64,000 nt of DNA from UBA5109 sp963975155 (GTDB lineage Bacteria > Pseudomonadota > Gammaproteobacteria > Pseudomonadales > Pseudohongiellaceae): positions 296,190 through 360,189 of the forward strand of contig CAXBFG010000003.1 of the NCBI GenBank assembly GCA_963975155.1, written 5' to 3'. The notes below the pieces were generated by a model. That model was not told the origin of the DNA, ran no database searches, and was given only the letters and a program-made list of their open reading frames with translations. Of the stretch, positions 17,384-25,919 are shown in pieces. The position numbers and the translations under genes are program-made. The stretch's first letter is position 1. Each line of letters opens with the position of its first letter.

Positions 17384-18955
17384 TTAATGTCTAAAATGCC
17401 GCATGCCGGTGAAGGCCATGGCCATATTGGCAGCATCGGCGGCATCGATAACCAGTTGATCCTTGACGGAACCGCCGGGCTGAATAACAGCAGTAATTCC
17501 TGCTTCGGCTGCGGCTTCAACACCATCACTGAAGGGAAAGAAGGCATCGGAGGCCATTACGGAGCCGGCGACTTCAAGGTTCTCATCGGCTGCCTTGATA
17601 CTGGCAATCCGGGCGCTGTAGACGCGGCTCATCTGGCCGGCTCCTATGCCAATGGTCTGCTGGTTTTTGACATAGACGATGGCATTGGATTTTACATATT
17701 TGACAACTTTCCAGGCGAATAGCATGTCCTCAATTTCAGCCGGACTTGGCTTGCGCTTGGTGACGACAGTTAAGTCTGCAGCTGTGATGAGGCCGGTATC
17801 CAGATTCTGTACCAGCAGGCCGCCGTTAACGCGTTTGTAATCGAGGCTTTCACTTTGCGTCTGGCTCCATTCCCCGCAAGTAAGCAGACGTACATTGGGT
17901 TTGGCGCTGACAACCTGAATCGCGGCGGCTGAAACCGAAGGCGCGATAATAACTTCGGTAAACTGGCGTTCAGTAATAGCTTTCGCCGTAGCTTCATCCA
18001 GTTCCCGGTTAAAGGCGATGATGCCTCCAAAAGCGGAAGTTGGGTCTGTCTGATAAGCCTTTTCATAGGCTTGCAGAATACTGTTTGCAGTGCCGACGCC
18101 ACAGGGGTTGGCATGTTTGACAATAACGCAGGCTGGCTCGGAAAAACTTTTAACACATTCCAGCGCGGCATCAGTGTCCGCAATATTATTGAATGAGAGC
18201 TCCTTGCCCTGAAGCTGTACAGATGTGGAAATGCTGGCAGCTGTATTGTTTTTTTCGACATAGAAGGCAGCCTGCTGATGAGGATTTTCTCCGTAGCGCA
18301 TGTCCTGCTTTTTTACAAATTGTGTATTGAAAGTGCGGGGAAATTCACTGTCGCCATCTATTTTGCCAAGGTAGTTTGCAATGGCCCCGTCGTATTGTGC
18401 GGTATGTTCAAAGGTTTTTACGGCCAGCTCAAAACGGCTTGCATAACTCAATTGCTGTTTGTTTTCGCTCAGTTCCTTGAGAATAGTTTCGTAATCAGAG
18501 GGATCAACAATCACACCAACATGCTTGTGGTTTTTCGCCGCTGCCCTGAGCATGGTCGGGCCGCCAATATCAATATTCTCAATGGCGGTAGCCAGGTCGC
18601 AGTCCGGTCTGGCAATGGTTTCCTGAAAGGGGTAGAGATTAACCACCACCAGGTCTATCGGGGGAATGTTGTGCTCTTGCATAACAGCATCATCGGTGCC
18701 ACGTCGGGCAAGGATGCCGCCATGAACTTTCGGATGCAGTGTTTTAACCCGCCCATCCATCATCTCCGGAAAGCCGGTGTAATCGGCAATTTCCGTAACT
18801 GCGATACCCTGGTCATTCAGTAACTTGTAGGTGCCTCCCGTGGACAGCAATTCTATGCCCTGCTCGGTCAGAGCTTTGGCAAATTCTGTGATACCGGATT
18901 TATCGGAAACACTGAGAAGGGCGCGTCGTACTGGAGTCCAGGCTGTTGCTGTCAT
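17384..18955 (-). CDS. purH: bifunctional AICAR transformylase / IMP cyclohydrolase
   Basis: PurH does the last two steps of IMP synthesis. The 523-aa protein has the N-terminal cyclohydrolase domain (RALLSVSDKSGITEFAKAL, LLSTGGTYKLL, GGRVKTLHP-type stretch written here as DGRVKTLHPKVHGG) and the C-terminal transformylase domain (MRYGENPHQQAAFY, VKHANPCGVG, DPTSAFGGIIAFN, and DAFFPFSDGVEAAAEAGI). Length is normal. The gene is 37 bp downstream of fis and probably cotranscribed with dusB and fis. Confidence 0.97.
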   Translation of the reverse strand: MTATAWTPVRRALLSVSDKSGITEFAKALTEQGIELLSTGGTYKLLNDQGIAVTEIADYTGFPEMMDGRVKTLHPKVHGGILARRGTDDAVMQEHNIPPIDLVVVNLYPFQETIARPDCDLATAIENIDIGGPTMLRAAAKNHKHVGVIVDPSDYETILKELSENKQQLSYASRFELAVKTFEHTAQYDGAIANYLGKIDGDSEFPRTFNTQFVKKQDMRYGENPHQQAAFYVEKNNTAASISTSVQLQGKELSFNNIADTDAALECVKSFSEPACVIVKHANPCGVGTANSILQAYEKAYQTDPTSAFGGIIAFNRELDEATAKAITERQFTEVIIAPSVSAAAIQVVSAKPNVRLLTCGEWSQTQSESLDYKRVNGGLLVQNLDTGLITAADLTVVTKRKPSPAEIEDMLFAWKVVKYVKSNAIVYVKNQQTIGIGAGQMSRVYSARIASIKAADENLEVAGSVMASDAFFPFSDGVEAAAEAGITAVIQPGGSVKDQLVIDAADAANMAMAFTGMRHFRH

Positions 18956-18992
18956 GGATAATTTAGGTTCCTGTGGTGAGTGGCTTTGAGGC

Positions 18993-19238
18993 TTAATCTA
19001 TTAATTTGTATTGTCTTAACTTTTTGCGCAGAGTGCCGCGGTTCAGTCCCAGCATGCTGGCGGCACGACTCTGATTGCTGCGGGCGTGTTTCATTACGAC
19101 TTCCAGCATGGGAGCTTCAACTTCGCCCAGCACCATGTTGTAAATATCACTGATATGTTCATGGTCCACCTCTCTGAGGTAATCCTCCAGCGCTTCGTTG
19201 ACGCACTCTTTTAAGGTCTGTGATCTGTCCTTACTCAT
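18993..19238 (-). CDS. fis: Fis-family DNA-binding nucleoid protein
   Basis: Fis bends DNA and modulates rRNA promoters, recombination and replication. The 81-aa product lacks part of the longer N-terminal arm of E. coli Fis (98 aa) but keeps the dimer helices and the C-terminal helix-turn-helix HARSNQSRAASMLGLNRGTLRKKLRQY, quoted here in pieces: SNQSRAASMLGLNRG then TLRKKLRQY. It overlaps the dusB 3' end by 4 bp. The dusB-fis operon is the rule in gammaproteobacteria, so fis is probably under growth-rate control from the dusB promoter. Confidence 0.95.
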   Translation of the reverse strand: MSKDRSQTLKECVNEALEDYLREVDHEHISDIYNMVLGEVEAPMLEVVMKHARSNQSRAASMLGLNRGTLRKKLRQYKLID

Positions 19239-20272
19239 GCGGCAGCCTTGTGCATGACAGAGGTCTTTTGTAAATTTGAAAAATAGTGCTGTATTGCTTG
19301 CAACTGCTGATCCGGTTCAATCATTGTATTGAAGTGAGCCCTGAAAGCCTGATGTTCGGGAAGCGACTGACAATACCAGGACGTATGTTTACGGGCGATT
19401 AATACGCCTTTGAAGTCTCCATAAAATGCATAAAGGCTCTGTAAATGCCTCTGCATTATGTTCAGCTTGGTCTTTAAATTTGGTTCAGGAAGTTCTTGTC
19501 CATGTTTAAGGTAGTAGGCGATTTCCTGGAATATCCAGGGGCGACCCTGCGCTGCGCGACCAATCATTACGCCATCTGCCCTGGTGTGGGCAAGTACTGC
19601 TGCGGCTTTTTGCGGGCTGGAGATATCACCATTGGCAAATACCGGGATTCCTACGGCTTCTTTAATTAAAGCGATAGTGTCATATTCAACTTCGGCTTTA
19701 AACATGCACTCGCGGGTACGGCCATGCACGGCAAGTGACTGAATACCGGCATCTTCTGCAATCCTGGCAATGCTCACACCGTTCCGGTTTGACTGATCCC
19801 AACCGGTACGGATTTTCAGGGTGACCGGGACTTCAATAGCAGCCGTGACAGCTGTAAGGATTTGTCTTACCAGGGTTTCATCTTTCAGGAGTGCCGAACC
19901 CGCCGCTTTTTTCAGAACTTTTTTGGCAGGACAGCCCATATTGATGTCAATAATCTGGGCGCCTTCCTCGACATTGAGACGCGCCGCCTCTGCCATCATC
20001 GCCGGATCGGAACCGGCTATCTGTACGACACGGGGAGAGGATTCGCCATCATGTTCACGTCTTAAACGGTTTTTTTCACTGTTCCAGAGTCGGATGTTGC
20101 TGGTCAGCATTTCAGAAGGTGTTAAGGCAGCACCGTGCTCACGGCACAGCAGACGAAAAGGGCGATCTGTTACTCCTGCCATGGGCGCAAGTACTACCTG
20201 AGAGTTTAGCTTGTAGGGACCGATTTTGATCACTGCGCGAGTAGCCTTGGAGATGAACGCGAGGCTAGGCAT
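19235..20272 (-). CDS. dusB: tRNA-dihydrouridine synthase B
   Basis: DusB reduces specific uridines in the tRNA D-loop using FMN and NADPH. The 345-aa frame has the FMN-binding VVLAPMAGVTDRPFR, INMGCPAKKV with the catalytic Cys, AVHGRTRECMF, IPVFANGDI and MIGRAAQGRPWIF. ATG at 20272 gives 13 residues before the usual start; GTG at 20231-20233 would give the conserved N-terminus IKIGPYKL directly. I keep the longer frame but the start is uncertain. A 609-bp repeat-rich gap lies upstream. Confidence 0.94.
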   Translation of the reverse strand: MPSLAFISKATRAVIKIGPYKLNSQVVLAPMAGVTDRPFRLLCREHGAALTPSEMLTSNIRLWNSEKNRLRREHDGESSPRVVQIAGSDPAMMAEAARLNVEEGAQIIDINMGCPAKKVLKKAAGSALLKDETLVRQILTAVTAAIEVPVTLKIRTGWDQSNRNGVSIARIAEDAGIQSLAVHGRTRECMFKAEVEYDTIALIKEAVGIPVFANGDISSPQKAAAVLAHTRADGVMIGRAAQGRPWIFQEIAYYLKHGQELPEPNLKTKLNIMQRHLQSLYAFYGDFKGVLIARKHTSWYCQSLPEHQAFRAHFNTMIEPDQQLQAIQHYFSNLQKTSVMHKAAA

Positions 20273-20333
20273 TCTACTAAAAAACTCGCCGCGTTTAAAT
20301 GCAGCATTACAGGAACTTGTGCACTGTTTGGCG

Positions 20334-20560
20334 TTTTATTCAGTTATTTGTAGCAATCGCTATGCAGTTCGCTCGCTAAAACGCTCCTCACCTGCATAGC
20401 GATCACCACGCTGCCCAGGTTCAGAGTAAAACTGCACAGACAGTTGGCAGCATTTGATATTTTATTCAGTTATCTGTGGCCATCGCTATGCAGTTCGCTC
20501 GTTAAACGCTCCTCACCTGCATAGCAATCACCACGCTGCCCAGGTTCAGAGTAAAACTGC
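20334..20560. repeat. two tandem copies of a second hairpin element (126-bp period)
   Basis: Copies start at TTTTATTCAGTTAT, positions 20334 and 20460. In copy 1 the arms ATCGCTATGCAG (20356-20367) and CTGCATAGCGAT (20392-20403) pair perfectly over 12 bp around a 24-nt loop. In copy 2 (20482-20493 and 20517-20528) one pair is lost. The loop begins TTCGCTCG and ends CGCTCCTCAC, as in the array at 16485-17340, although the stems are unrelated. After the hairpin both copies share CACCACGCTGCCCAGGTTCA and GAGTAAAACTGC. The array lies between dusB and the DUF3426 gene. Confidence 0.92.
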
Positions 20561-20577
20561 AAGGAATGGGAACTTTT

Positions 20578-20840
20578 GGTAGTGCGTTAGTTTGAAATTT
20601 CTGGCGCTATAGAAGTCTCCGTTTCTGGCTTGCTCAGCCTTCGATCTTTGCTGCTTGGTTTTCAAAGAGCTTAAACGCACAGTCTTGATGATGAGCTATC
20701 CAGTTGACGACCGTCTGACGGCAGGACGTCGTCAGCCGAGCCTGTACAGGGATGTACGTTTTTTGGCGTGTCGTCAAAAGGAGAGCTCGTCATTAAGGCT
20801 GAGAATACCAAGCAGTAAAATTTCAAACTGGCGCACTAGC
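20578..20840. mobile_element. 263-bp MITE-like element with terminal inverted repeats and 8-bp target duplication
   Basis: The ends are 23-bp inverted repeats matching at 20 of 23 positions: left end GGTAGTGCGTTAGTTTGAAA (20578 onward), right end in reverse complement GCTAGTGCGCCAGTTTGAAA (to 20840). Directly outside on both sides is GAACTTTT (20570-20577 and 20841-20848), an 8-bp target-site duplication. Inside, further segments pair: about 20685-20712 with about 20771-20798 (ending GACGAC / GTCGTC), plus CTGCTTGGT on both arms, so the element can fold into a long hairpin. Its apex holds GACGGCAGGACGTCGTCAGC and a small TGTAC stem. It has no transposase, so it would move only with help from a full-length relative. 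Confidence 0.85.
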
Positions 20841-20881
20841 GAACTTTTCAACAGAAGATACAGGCTTGGCTTTGAAACTAC

Positions 20882-22384
20882 TTAAGGGGCTCGCAATAAT
20901 AATGTGTAATTAATGGCCTGAGGGCCAGGATCGGCAATTTCCAGATGAACCTGCAAAGAAGAATTGGCAGGCATGCGGGTAAATTGCTGCAGACCCTGAT
21001 CAAGATATTCCTGCGGTCTGAAAAGCCGATTGGCTATCAGGCGACGATTCAGGTCAGAGAAGTTTAATTCGACCAGGGGAAATGCCTGTTCAAAACTGGC
21101 TGTGTTGCGGAAAATAAAATCAATTTCCAGGGCATCTGCAATGCTGGAATGTGAATTAATAATCAGCTCGTCAGTAGCGAACTGGCTGAGATTAAATCTT
21201 TCTACTTCAGGGCAAGTGGCATAGCTGCAGATAAGACTACTGACATAAGCAAATCGGGGATTCTGCATTAATGATTCAATATTAGCCCAGCCATATTGAG
21301 CAGCGAGAGTGAGTATCAGCAGAACATTAGCAGTAATCAGCGAAAAAGTGACAAGTGCTGTGCGGTTTTGATAGCGGGAGATAACGATGGGTTCTTCACT
21401 GATGGCATCGACCGTAGAGTCGTCGATTTCGTCAAGAGTCTGTTCATCATAAAGTGTCTTTAGTGTTTGTAATTCTGCCTTAATGGCATTGCGGCCCTTG
21501 TTACGAATAACTGCTGAATCTTCTGCGGCTTCGCCTGATTCTGCGGCTTCGCCTGATTCTGCGGCTTCGCCTGATTCTGTGGCTTCGCCTGATATAGTTG
21601 CACTGTCGACTGCATCTGTTGCAAAAGCTTCTCCTTGCCTGGCCTTATCTTCAATAGTCTCGCCTTCCATAGCATCGTCTTCCATTTCTGTTCCTTCTGA
21701 ATAAGCACTTTCCATTGTGGCTGTATCTGCATCTTCCTCTGTCTCTGCCAGCAGATTTTCTTCCAAAGGTTGAGGCTCTTCAGATAGCTGCTCTGCTTTT
21801 TCTTGTGGGGCATCTTGCCAGGACTGCTGTTCATCACCGGGAAATTGTGTGTTGTGAGTGGTTTCCTGTATCGTTAGTGCTGAGTCTTCTTCACTATCGC
21901 TTTCAGGCAGACTCCCTGAAAACAGGCTTTCCTCATCAGCTTCCTCAGATTCAGTATGCGTCGTGTCCTGATCATAGTTATGGTACCTATCGTTGGCTGC
22001 ATCCAGTTGCGGAATTACATTGTTCTGGGCAGGCTCATTTTTGAATGGAACTTCCGGTTCTTGTATGGGCTCTGCTTCCGGTTCTTCTATTGTTTCTTCT
22101 TCGAGCGCTTCTTGTGACTCTTCTTCCTGCTCACTATAGGCTTCGTTTTGCACTGCTTCGGCATTGATTGCTTCATTATCCTGCTCACTGGAATCAGCAT
22201 TATCTGGTTGCCAGTCCTCTGCATAGAGATCGCTTTCGTCCTCTTTATAAACCTTGTATTCCAGTGCTGAAAAAGTGCCCAGACAAAAGCCGCAGCGCAC
22301 TAGGCCATTGGCTATTTTCATTTGTGCATGGGTGGCATTAAAGCTTGTATCGCAATGCGGGCATTGTGTGACAAATGCAGACAT
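20882..22384 (-). CDS. zinc-ribbon DUF3426 membrane protein with acidic repeat linker
   Basis: The 500-aa protein has an N-terminal zinc ribbon (MJ0042 type) with Cys8, Cys11, Cys31 and Cys34, then a very acidic low-complexity linker of about 300 residues, one transmembrane helix (FSLITANVLLILTLAA, about residues 345-365) and a C-terminal DUF3426 domain. The linker contains SGEAAE repeated in tandem. The arrangement suggests a cytoplasmic zinc ribbon and a periplasmic C-domain. Function is unknown, though the gene commonly sits between prmA and dusB in gammaproteobacteria. Linker length is probably variable between strains because it is encoded by tandem repeats. Confidence 0.87.
   Translation of the reverse strand: MSAFVTQCPHCDTSFNATHAQMKIANGLVRCGFCLGTFSALEYKVYKEDESDLYAEDWQPDNADSSEQDNEAINAEAVQNEAYSEQEEESQEALEEETIEEPEAEPIQEPEVPFKNEPAQNNVIPQLDAANDRYHNYDQDTTHTESEEADEESLFSGSLPESDSEEDSALTIQETTHNTQFPGDEQQSWQDAPQEKAEQLSEEPQPLEENLLAETEEDADTATMESAYSEGTEMEDDAMEGETIEDKARQGEAFATDAVDSATISGEATESGEAAESGEAAESGEAAEDSAVIRNKGRNAIKAELQTLKTLYDEQTLDEIDDSTVDAISEEPIVISRYQNRTALVTFSLITANVLLILTLAAQYGWANIESLMQNPRFAYVSSLICSYATCPEVERFNLSQFATDELIINSHSSIADALEIDFIFRNTASFEQAFPLVELNFSDLNRRLIANRLFRPQEYLDQGLQQFTRMPANSSLQVHLEIADPGPQAINYTLLLRAP
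21521..21592. repeat. four 18-bp tandem repeats in the DUF3426 gene
   Basis: Four units of TTCTGCGGCTTCGCCTGA (the last with one change, TTCTGTGG) encode six-residue SGEAAE repeats on the minus strand. Units are identical enough to expand or contract by slippage without shifting frame. Confidence 0.93.
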
Positions 22385-22392
22385 AAGTTCGT

Positions 22393-23298
22393 CTAAAGTT
22401 TACGTTGACCGCTTATTCTAACCCAGCCGTCATTCGATGCGAGTGGTTTAAGATCAAACCAGGGCTGGTAAGCTTGTGAAACAGATTCGGCCTGTTCTTC
22501 CAGTATGCCGGATAAGAGTAAGGCACCACCGGGTTTTACCAGAGCCGAAAGGTAAGCAGCCAGATTAATTAATGGCCCGGCCAGGATATTAGCCAGAACA
22601 TAATCTGCCTGGGTAAGTTTTTTTAATATGATCTGTGCTGCGAAGTCTCTAGGTAAAAAAACCGGAAAGCGCGATTCGATAATGTGGTTTTTCCTGGCAT
22701 TGTCCCTGCTGGCACTTAGGGCCTGTGGATCGTTATCCACACCGATCACTTTATGCGCACCGAGTAATAAAGCCGCTATACCCAGTATGCCGGAACCGCA
22801 GCCATAATCGATCACCGTTTTATTTTGCAGATTTTGCCGATCCAGCCAATTTAGGCACAGGGCAGTCGTGGGGTGTGTGCCGGTTCCGAATGCCAGGCCA
22901 GGGTCTAACATAATATTGACCGCAGCGGGGTCAGGTGCTTGCGCCCAGCTTGGACAGATCCAGAGTTTCTCGCCAAAACAAATTGGTTTGAAATCTTTCA
23001 TCCAGGCGCGTTCCCAGTTTGTGTTCTCTATAGGCTTGATATCTACCGGAGGGAATTTGTCGGGCAGGAAAGCCTCAGTGAGTTCATCGACAAGCTGCCT
23101 TGGATTAAGGTCATCAGGGAACAGGGCGGTCAGATAAATATTATCCCAGAGAGGCGTTTCGCCTCTGTCTGGTTCAAAGACGGGCTGGTCTTCAGCATCG
23201 AGCAGGGTAATAGCAAGAGAACCCTTGGCTTCGAGCAGGTTTTCCAGTTCCTGGGCGAGTGCCGGGGTGGTACTCAACTGTAATTGAATCCAGCCCAT
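22393..23298 (-). CDS. prmA: ribosomal protein L11 methyltransferase
   Basis: PrmA trimethylates ribosomal protein L11 using S-adenosylmethionine. The 301-aa protein has the N-terminal L11-binding domain (MGWIQLQLST...), and the methyltransferase core with MLDPGLAFGTGTHPTTALCL, VIDYGCGSGILGIAALLLGA (SAM motif I), IGVDNDPQALSASRDNA and the catalytic-region NILAGPL. Length is standard. It starts 20 bp after the accC stop and probably belongs to the same minus-strand cluster. Confidence 0.96.
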   Translation of the reverse strand: MGWIQLQLSTTPALAQELENLLEAKGSLAITLLDAEDQPVFEPDRGETPLWDNIYLTALFPDDLNPRQLVDELTEAFLPDKFPPVDIKPIENTNWERAWMKDFKPICFGEKLWICPSWAQAPDPAAVNIMLDPGLAFGTGTHPTTALCLNWLDRQNLQNKTVIDYGCGSGILGIAALLLGAHKVIGVDNDPQALSASRDNARKNHIIESRFPVFLPRDFAAQIILKKLTQADYVLANILAGPLINLAAYLSALVKPGGALLLSGILEEQAESVSQAYQPWFDLKPLASNDGWVRISGQRKL

Positions 23299-23318
23299 GA
23301 CAGTGTTTCCCGAGGCAG

Positions 23319-24659
23319 TTAAAGCTTTAGCTTCTCTTCCAGATAATGGATGTTGACTCCGCCTGCTCTGAAACCGGCATCGCGGATAATGTCCTGATGC
23401 AGGGGGATGTTGGTTTTAATTCCATCAATATGCATTTCTTCAAGGGCATTACTCATTCTTGCCAGAGCTTCATTACGGTCAGCACCGTAGGCGATTAATT
23501 TGGCAATCAGGGAATCGTAATACGGAGGCACTGAGTAGCCGCTGTAAATATGTGAATCTACACGAATCCCGTTACCGCCCGGTGCATGAAACATGTTTAC
23601 TTTTCCTGGGCTGGGCAGAAAGCTACTCGGGTCTTCAGCATTGATACGACACTCAATGGCATGGCCCCTGAACTGAATCTGATCCTGGGTAAGTGATAAG
23701 GGCATGCCGGAAGCAACTCGTAGCTGCTCCTTCACTATATCGATGCCGGTAATGAGTTCGGTCACAGGGTGCTCTACCTGCACTCGGGTATTCATTTCAA
23801 TAAAATAAAATTCCCCGTCTTCATACAAGAATTCCAGTGTGCCTGCGCCACGATACTTTAAGTTTTTGCAGGCCTGTATGCAGGAATTCATAATAGTCTG
23901 ACGTTCTACGTCGCTGATACCAGGTGCGGGTGCTTCCTCAACAACTTTTTGATGGCGGCGTTGCATGGAGCAATCACGATCTCCAAGGCTGATGGCATTA
24001 CCCTGTCCATCACCAATAACCTGTATTTCCACATGGCGAGGATTGCCAAGAAATTTTTCCAGATACACCATGCTGTTGCCAAAGAATGAGCCTGCTTCAT
24101 TCTGGGTAACGGTAATGGATTTCAATAAGGCAGCCTCACTGTTTACCACCCTCATACCTCGGCCTCCACCACCGGCTGCAGCCTTGATCATGATGGGGTA
24201 ACCAATTTCACGGGCTATATTCAGGGTGCGTTCGTCGTCATCCGTGATAGGTCCGTTTGAACCAGGTACGGTTGGAACACCGGCTTTAATCATCACATCA
24301 ATGGCCGATACTTTGTCGCCCATCATGCGAATTGTTTCTGCTGTGGGGCCAATAAAAATGAAACCACATTTCTCTACCTGTTCGGCGAAGTCTGCATTCT
24401 CAGAAAGAAAGCCATAACCTGGGTGAACGGCATCGGCTCCGGTCAGTTCCATAGCACTTATGATGGCGGGAACATTCAGATAGCTGTCGGTCGTTTTGGG
24501 TGGTCCGATACAAACTGATTCATCTGCCAGACGAACATGCATGAGATCTTTATCTGCCGTGGAATGGACTGCAACAGTTTTTACGCCAAGCTCTTTACAG
24601 GCCCGAAGTATACGCAGAGCAATTTCACCGCGATTAGCTATTAAAACTTTTTCTAACAT
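23319..24659 (-). CDS. accC: acetyl-CoA carboxylase, biotin carboxylase subunit
   Basis: AccC carboxylates the biotin on AccB with bicarbonate and ATP, the first half-reaction of fatty acid synthesis. The 446-aa protein shows MLEKVLIANRGEIALRILRA, the ATP-grasp glycine loop KAAAGGGGRGMRVV, the catalytic region FIEMNTRVQVEHPVTE and HAIECRINAEDP. It is 43 bp downstream of accB in the conserved accBC operon. Confidence 0.98.
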   Translation of the reverse strand: MLEKVLIANRGEIALRILRACKELGVKTVAVHSTADKDLMHVRLADESVCIGPPKTTDSYLNVPAIISAMELTGADAVHPGYGFLSENADFAEQVEKCGFIFIGPTAETIRMMGDKVSAIDVMIKAGVPTVPGSNGPITDDDERTLNIAREIGYPIMIKAAAGGGGRGMRVVNSEAALLKSITVTQNEAGSFFGNSMVYLEKFLGNPRHVEIQVIGDGQGNAISLGDRDCSMQRRHQKVVEEAPAPGISDVERQTIMNSCIQACKNLKYRGAGTLEFLYEDGEFYFIEMNTRVQVEHPVTELITGIDIVKEQLRVASGMPLSLTQDQIQFRGHAIECRINAEDPSSFLPSPGKVNMFHAPGGNGIRVDSHIYSGYSVPPYYDSLIAKLIAYGADRNEALARMSNALEEMHIDGIKTNIPLHQDIIRDAGFRAGGVNIHYLEEKLKL

Positions 24660-24702
24660 AAGCAGAAATTAACCTTACCTTATCGAAGATTGTAGTTGTT
24701 GA

Positions 24703-25158
24703 TCAGACGATGGTGACCAGAGGTTGATCAAATTCAACAGGCTCACCATCTTCAACCAGAATAGCTTCTACCACACCGGCATGAGTGGCTTCGATCTGAT
24801 TCATCATTTTCATGGCTTCGACAATGCAAATAACTTCACCAAGTTTGACCTGCTGGCCTACTTCGATGAAAGGCGGGGAACTCGGTGATGGTGAGCGATA
24901 AAAAGTACCGACCATAGGCGATTTAACGGGCTTTCCTTTCAGGGCGCTTTCTTCGTCAACCGGTATGGCAGCCACGTTGCCGGCTACAGCGGGTGTCGGT
25001 GCCGGTGCCGTTGGTGGCGGGTAAGGGTAGGGATAAGCTGGCTGATTATTATTGCCGCGACTGATTCTGACCGCTTCTTCGCCTTCTTTAATTTCTATTT
25101 CATTGATGCCTGATGCTTCAAGCAATTCAATCAGTTTTTTAACTTTTCTTATATCCAT
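24703..25158 (-). CDS. accB: acetyl-CoA carboxylase biotin carboxyl carrier protein
   Basis: AccB carries biotin between biotin carboxylase and carboxyltransferase. The 151-aa protein has a conserved N-terminal region (MDIRKVKKLIELLEASGI), a flexible Pro/Ala-rich linker at about 41-60, and the biotinyl domain with EAMKMMNQIEA, where Lys117 is biotinylated; the family thumb SPSSPPFIEVG is at 91-101. A long purine-rich stretch precedes the ATG and includes the ribosome site (AGAGAAGGT). It lies 100 bp after aroQ. Confidence 0.97.
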   Translation of the reverse strand: MDIRKVKKLIELLEASGINEIEIKEGEEAVRISRGNNNQPAYPYPYPPPTAPAPTPAVAGNVAAIPVDEESALKGKPVKSPMVGTFYRSPSPSSPPFIEVGQQVKLGEVICIVEAMKMMNQIEATHAGVVEAILVEDGEPVEFDQPLVTIV

Positions 25159-25258
25159 ACCTTCTCTCTTCTCTCTCTGTTCTCTTTACTCTCTGGGTTC
25201 TGACTATCTTGCTTAGCGGATAACTCGAGTTACTTCAAAATTTTATTTTGCCTGAGCC

Positions 25259-25696
25259 TTAATCAAGCTGTCGACACGCAGCCTGAAGGGCTAGCTCGTA
25301 ACCTTGCCCACCCAATCCGACAATGCAGCCTTTCGCAATATCGGACAAAAATGAATGTCGCCGGAACTCTTCTCTGGCATAGACGTTCGAAAGATGCACT
25401 TCGATAAAGGGAATTTTCACACCCAGCAAGGCATCACGTAAGGCGATACTGGTATGAGTGAAGGCGCCGGGGTTTAAAATGATAAAAGCGATGCCTTCTT
25501 TTTTTGCCTGATGTATACGGTTGACTATTTCATGTTCCGCATTGCTTTGCAGAAAGGCGATGGCATGACCGGCAGTGGTCGCCTGTGCCTGCAGAATGTC
25601 ATTAATATCATCCAGAGTCTGGGAGCCATAGATTTCAGGTTCTCGCTCCCCGAGCAGATTAAGATTTGGACCGTTGAGAACCAGAATAGAGGCCAT
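25259..25696 (-). CDS. aroQ: type II 3-dehydroquinate dehydratase
   Basis: AroQ dehydrates 3-dehydroquinate to 3-dehydroshikimate in the shikimate pathway. The 145-aa protein has LNGPNLNLLGEREPEIYG with the active-site Arg and the catalytic Tyr, LQSNAEHEIVNRIH, NPGAFTHTSIALRDAL and the catalytic-region EVHLSNVYAREEFRRHS. The aroQ-accB-accC order is a standard gammaproteobacterial cluster, often headed by a disulfide reductase gene. Confidence 0.97.
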   Translation of the reverse strand: MASILVLNGPNLNLLGEREPEIYGSQTLDDINDILQAQATTAGHAIAFLQSNAEHEIVNRIHQAKKEGIAFIILNPGAFTHTSIALRDALLGVKIPFIEVHLSNVYAREEFRRHSFLSDIAKGCIVGLGGQGYELALQAACRQLD

Positions 25697-25863
25697 GTGT
25701 CACTGCTTACATAGTTGATCAAAGAATTGGCTGCTAATTTAACGATTTTAGCAGCAAATGTCAGCTGTTTTTGCGAAAATTTGTGTCATAAGTTTTAAAT
25801 TTTGAGTATTTTCAGGAAGATAGCTAATAAATGACCTGTCCAGTGACTGGTCTACTCATCATA

Positions 25864-25883
25864 TTGCCGCTTGGTTGCGGCAA
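25864..25883 (-). terminator. hairpin after the DsbD-alpha gene, possible terminator
   Basis: TTGCCGC and GCGGCAA form a 7-bp GC-rich stem with a 6-nt loop, 36 bp past the stop of the upstream gene. There is no following T-run, so an intrinsic terminator is only tentative. Confidence 0.35.
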
Positions 25884-25919
25884 AGATTCTATGAATACCT
25901 GAATGCTTGAGCCTACTGG

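Noticed and set aside
16485..20560. integron attC sites
   Set aside because: The conserved part is the loop and not the stem ends; no GTTRRRY/RYYYAAC sites or integrase were seen.
20655..20885. 76-aa frame over the MITE-like element
   Set aside because: It lies inside the inverted-repeat element and runs into the convergent gene end; no domain or start signal.
21483..21704. Plus-strand frame opposite the DUF3426 gene
   Set aside because: Its repeats (AASPDS) mirror the SGEAAE repeats on the other strand; it has no independent support.
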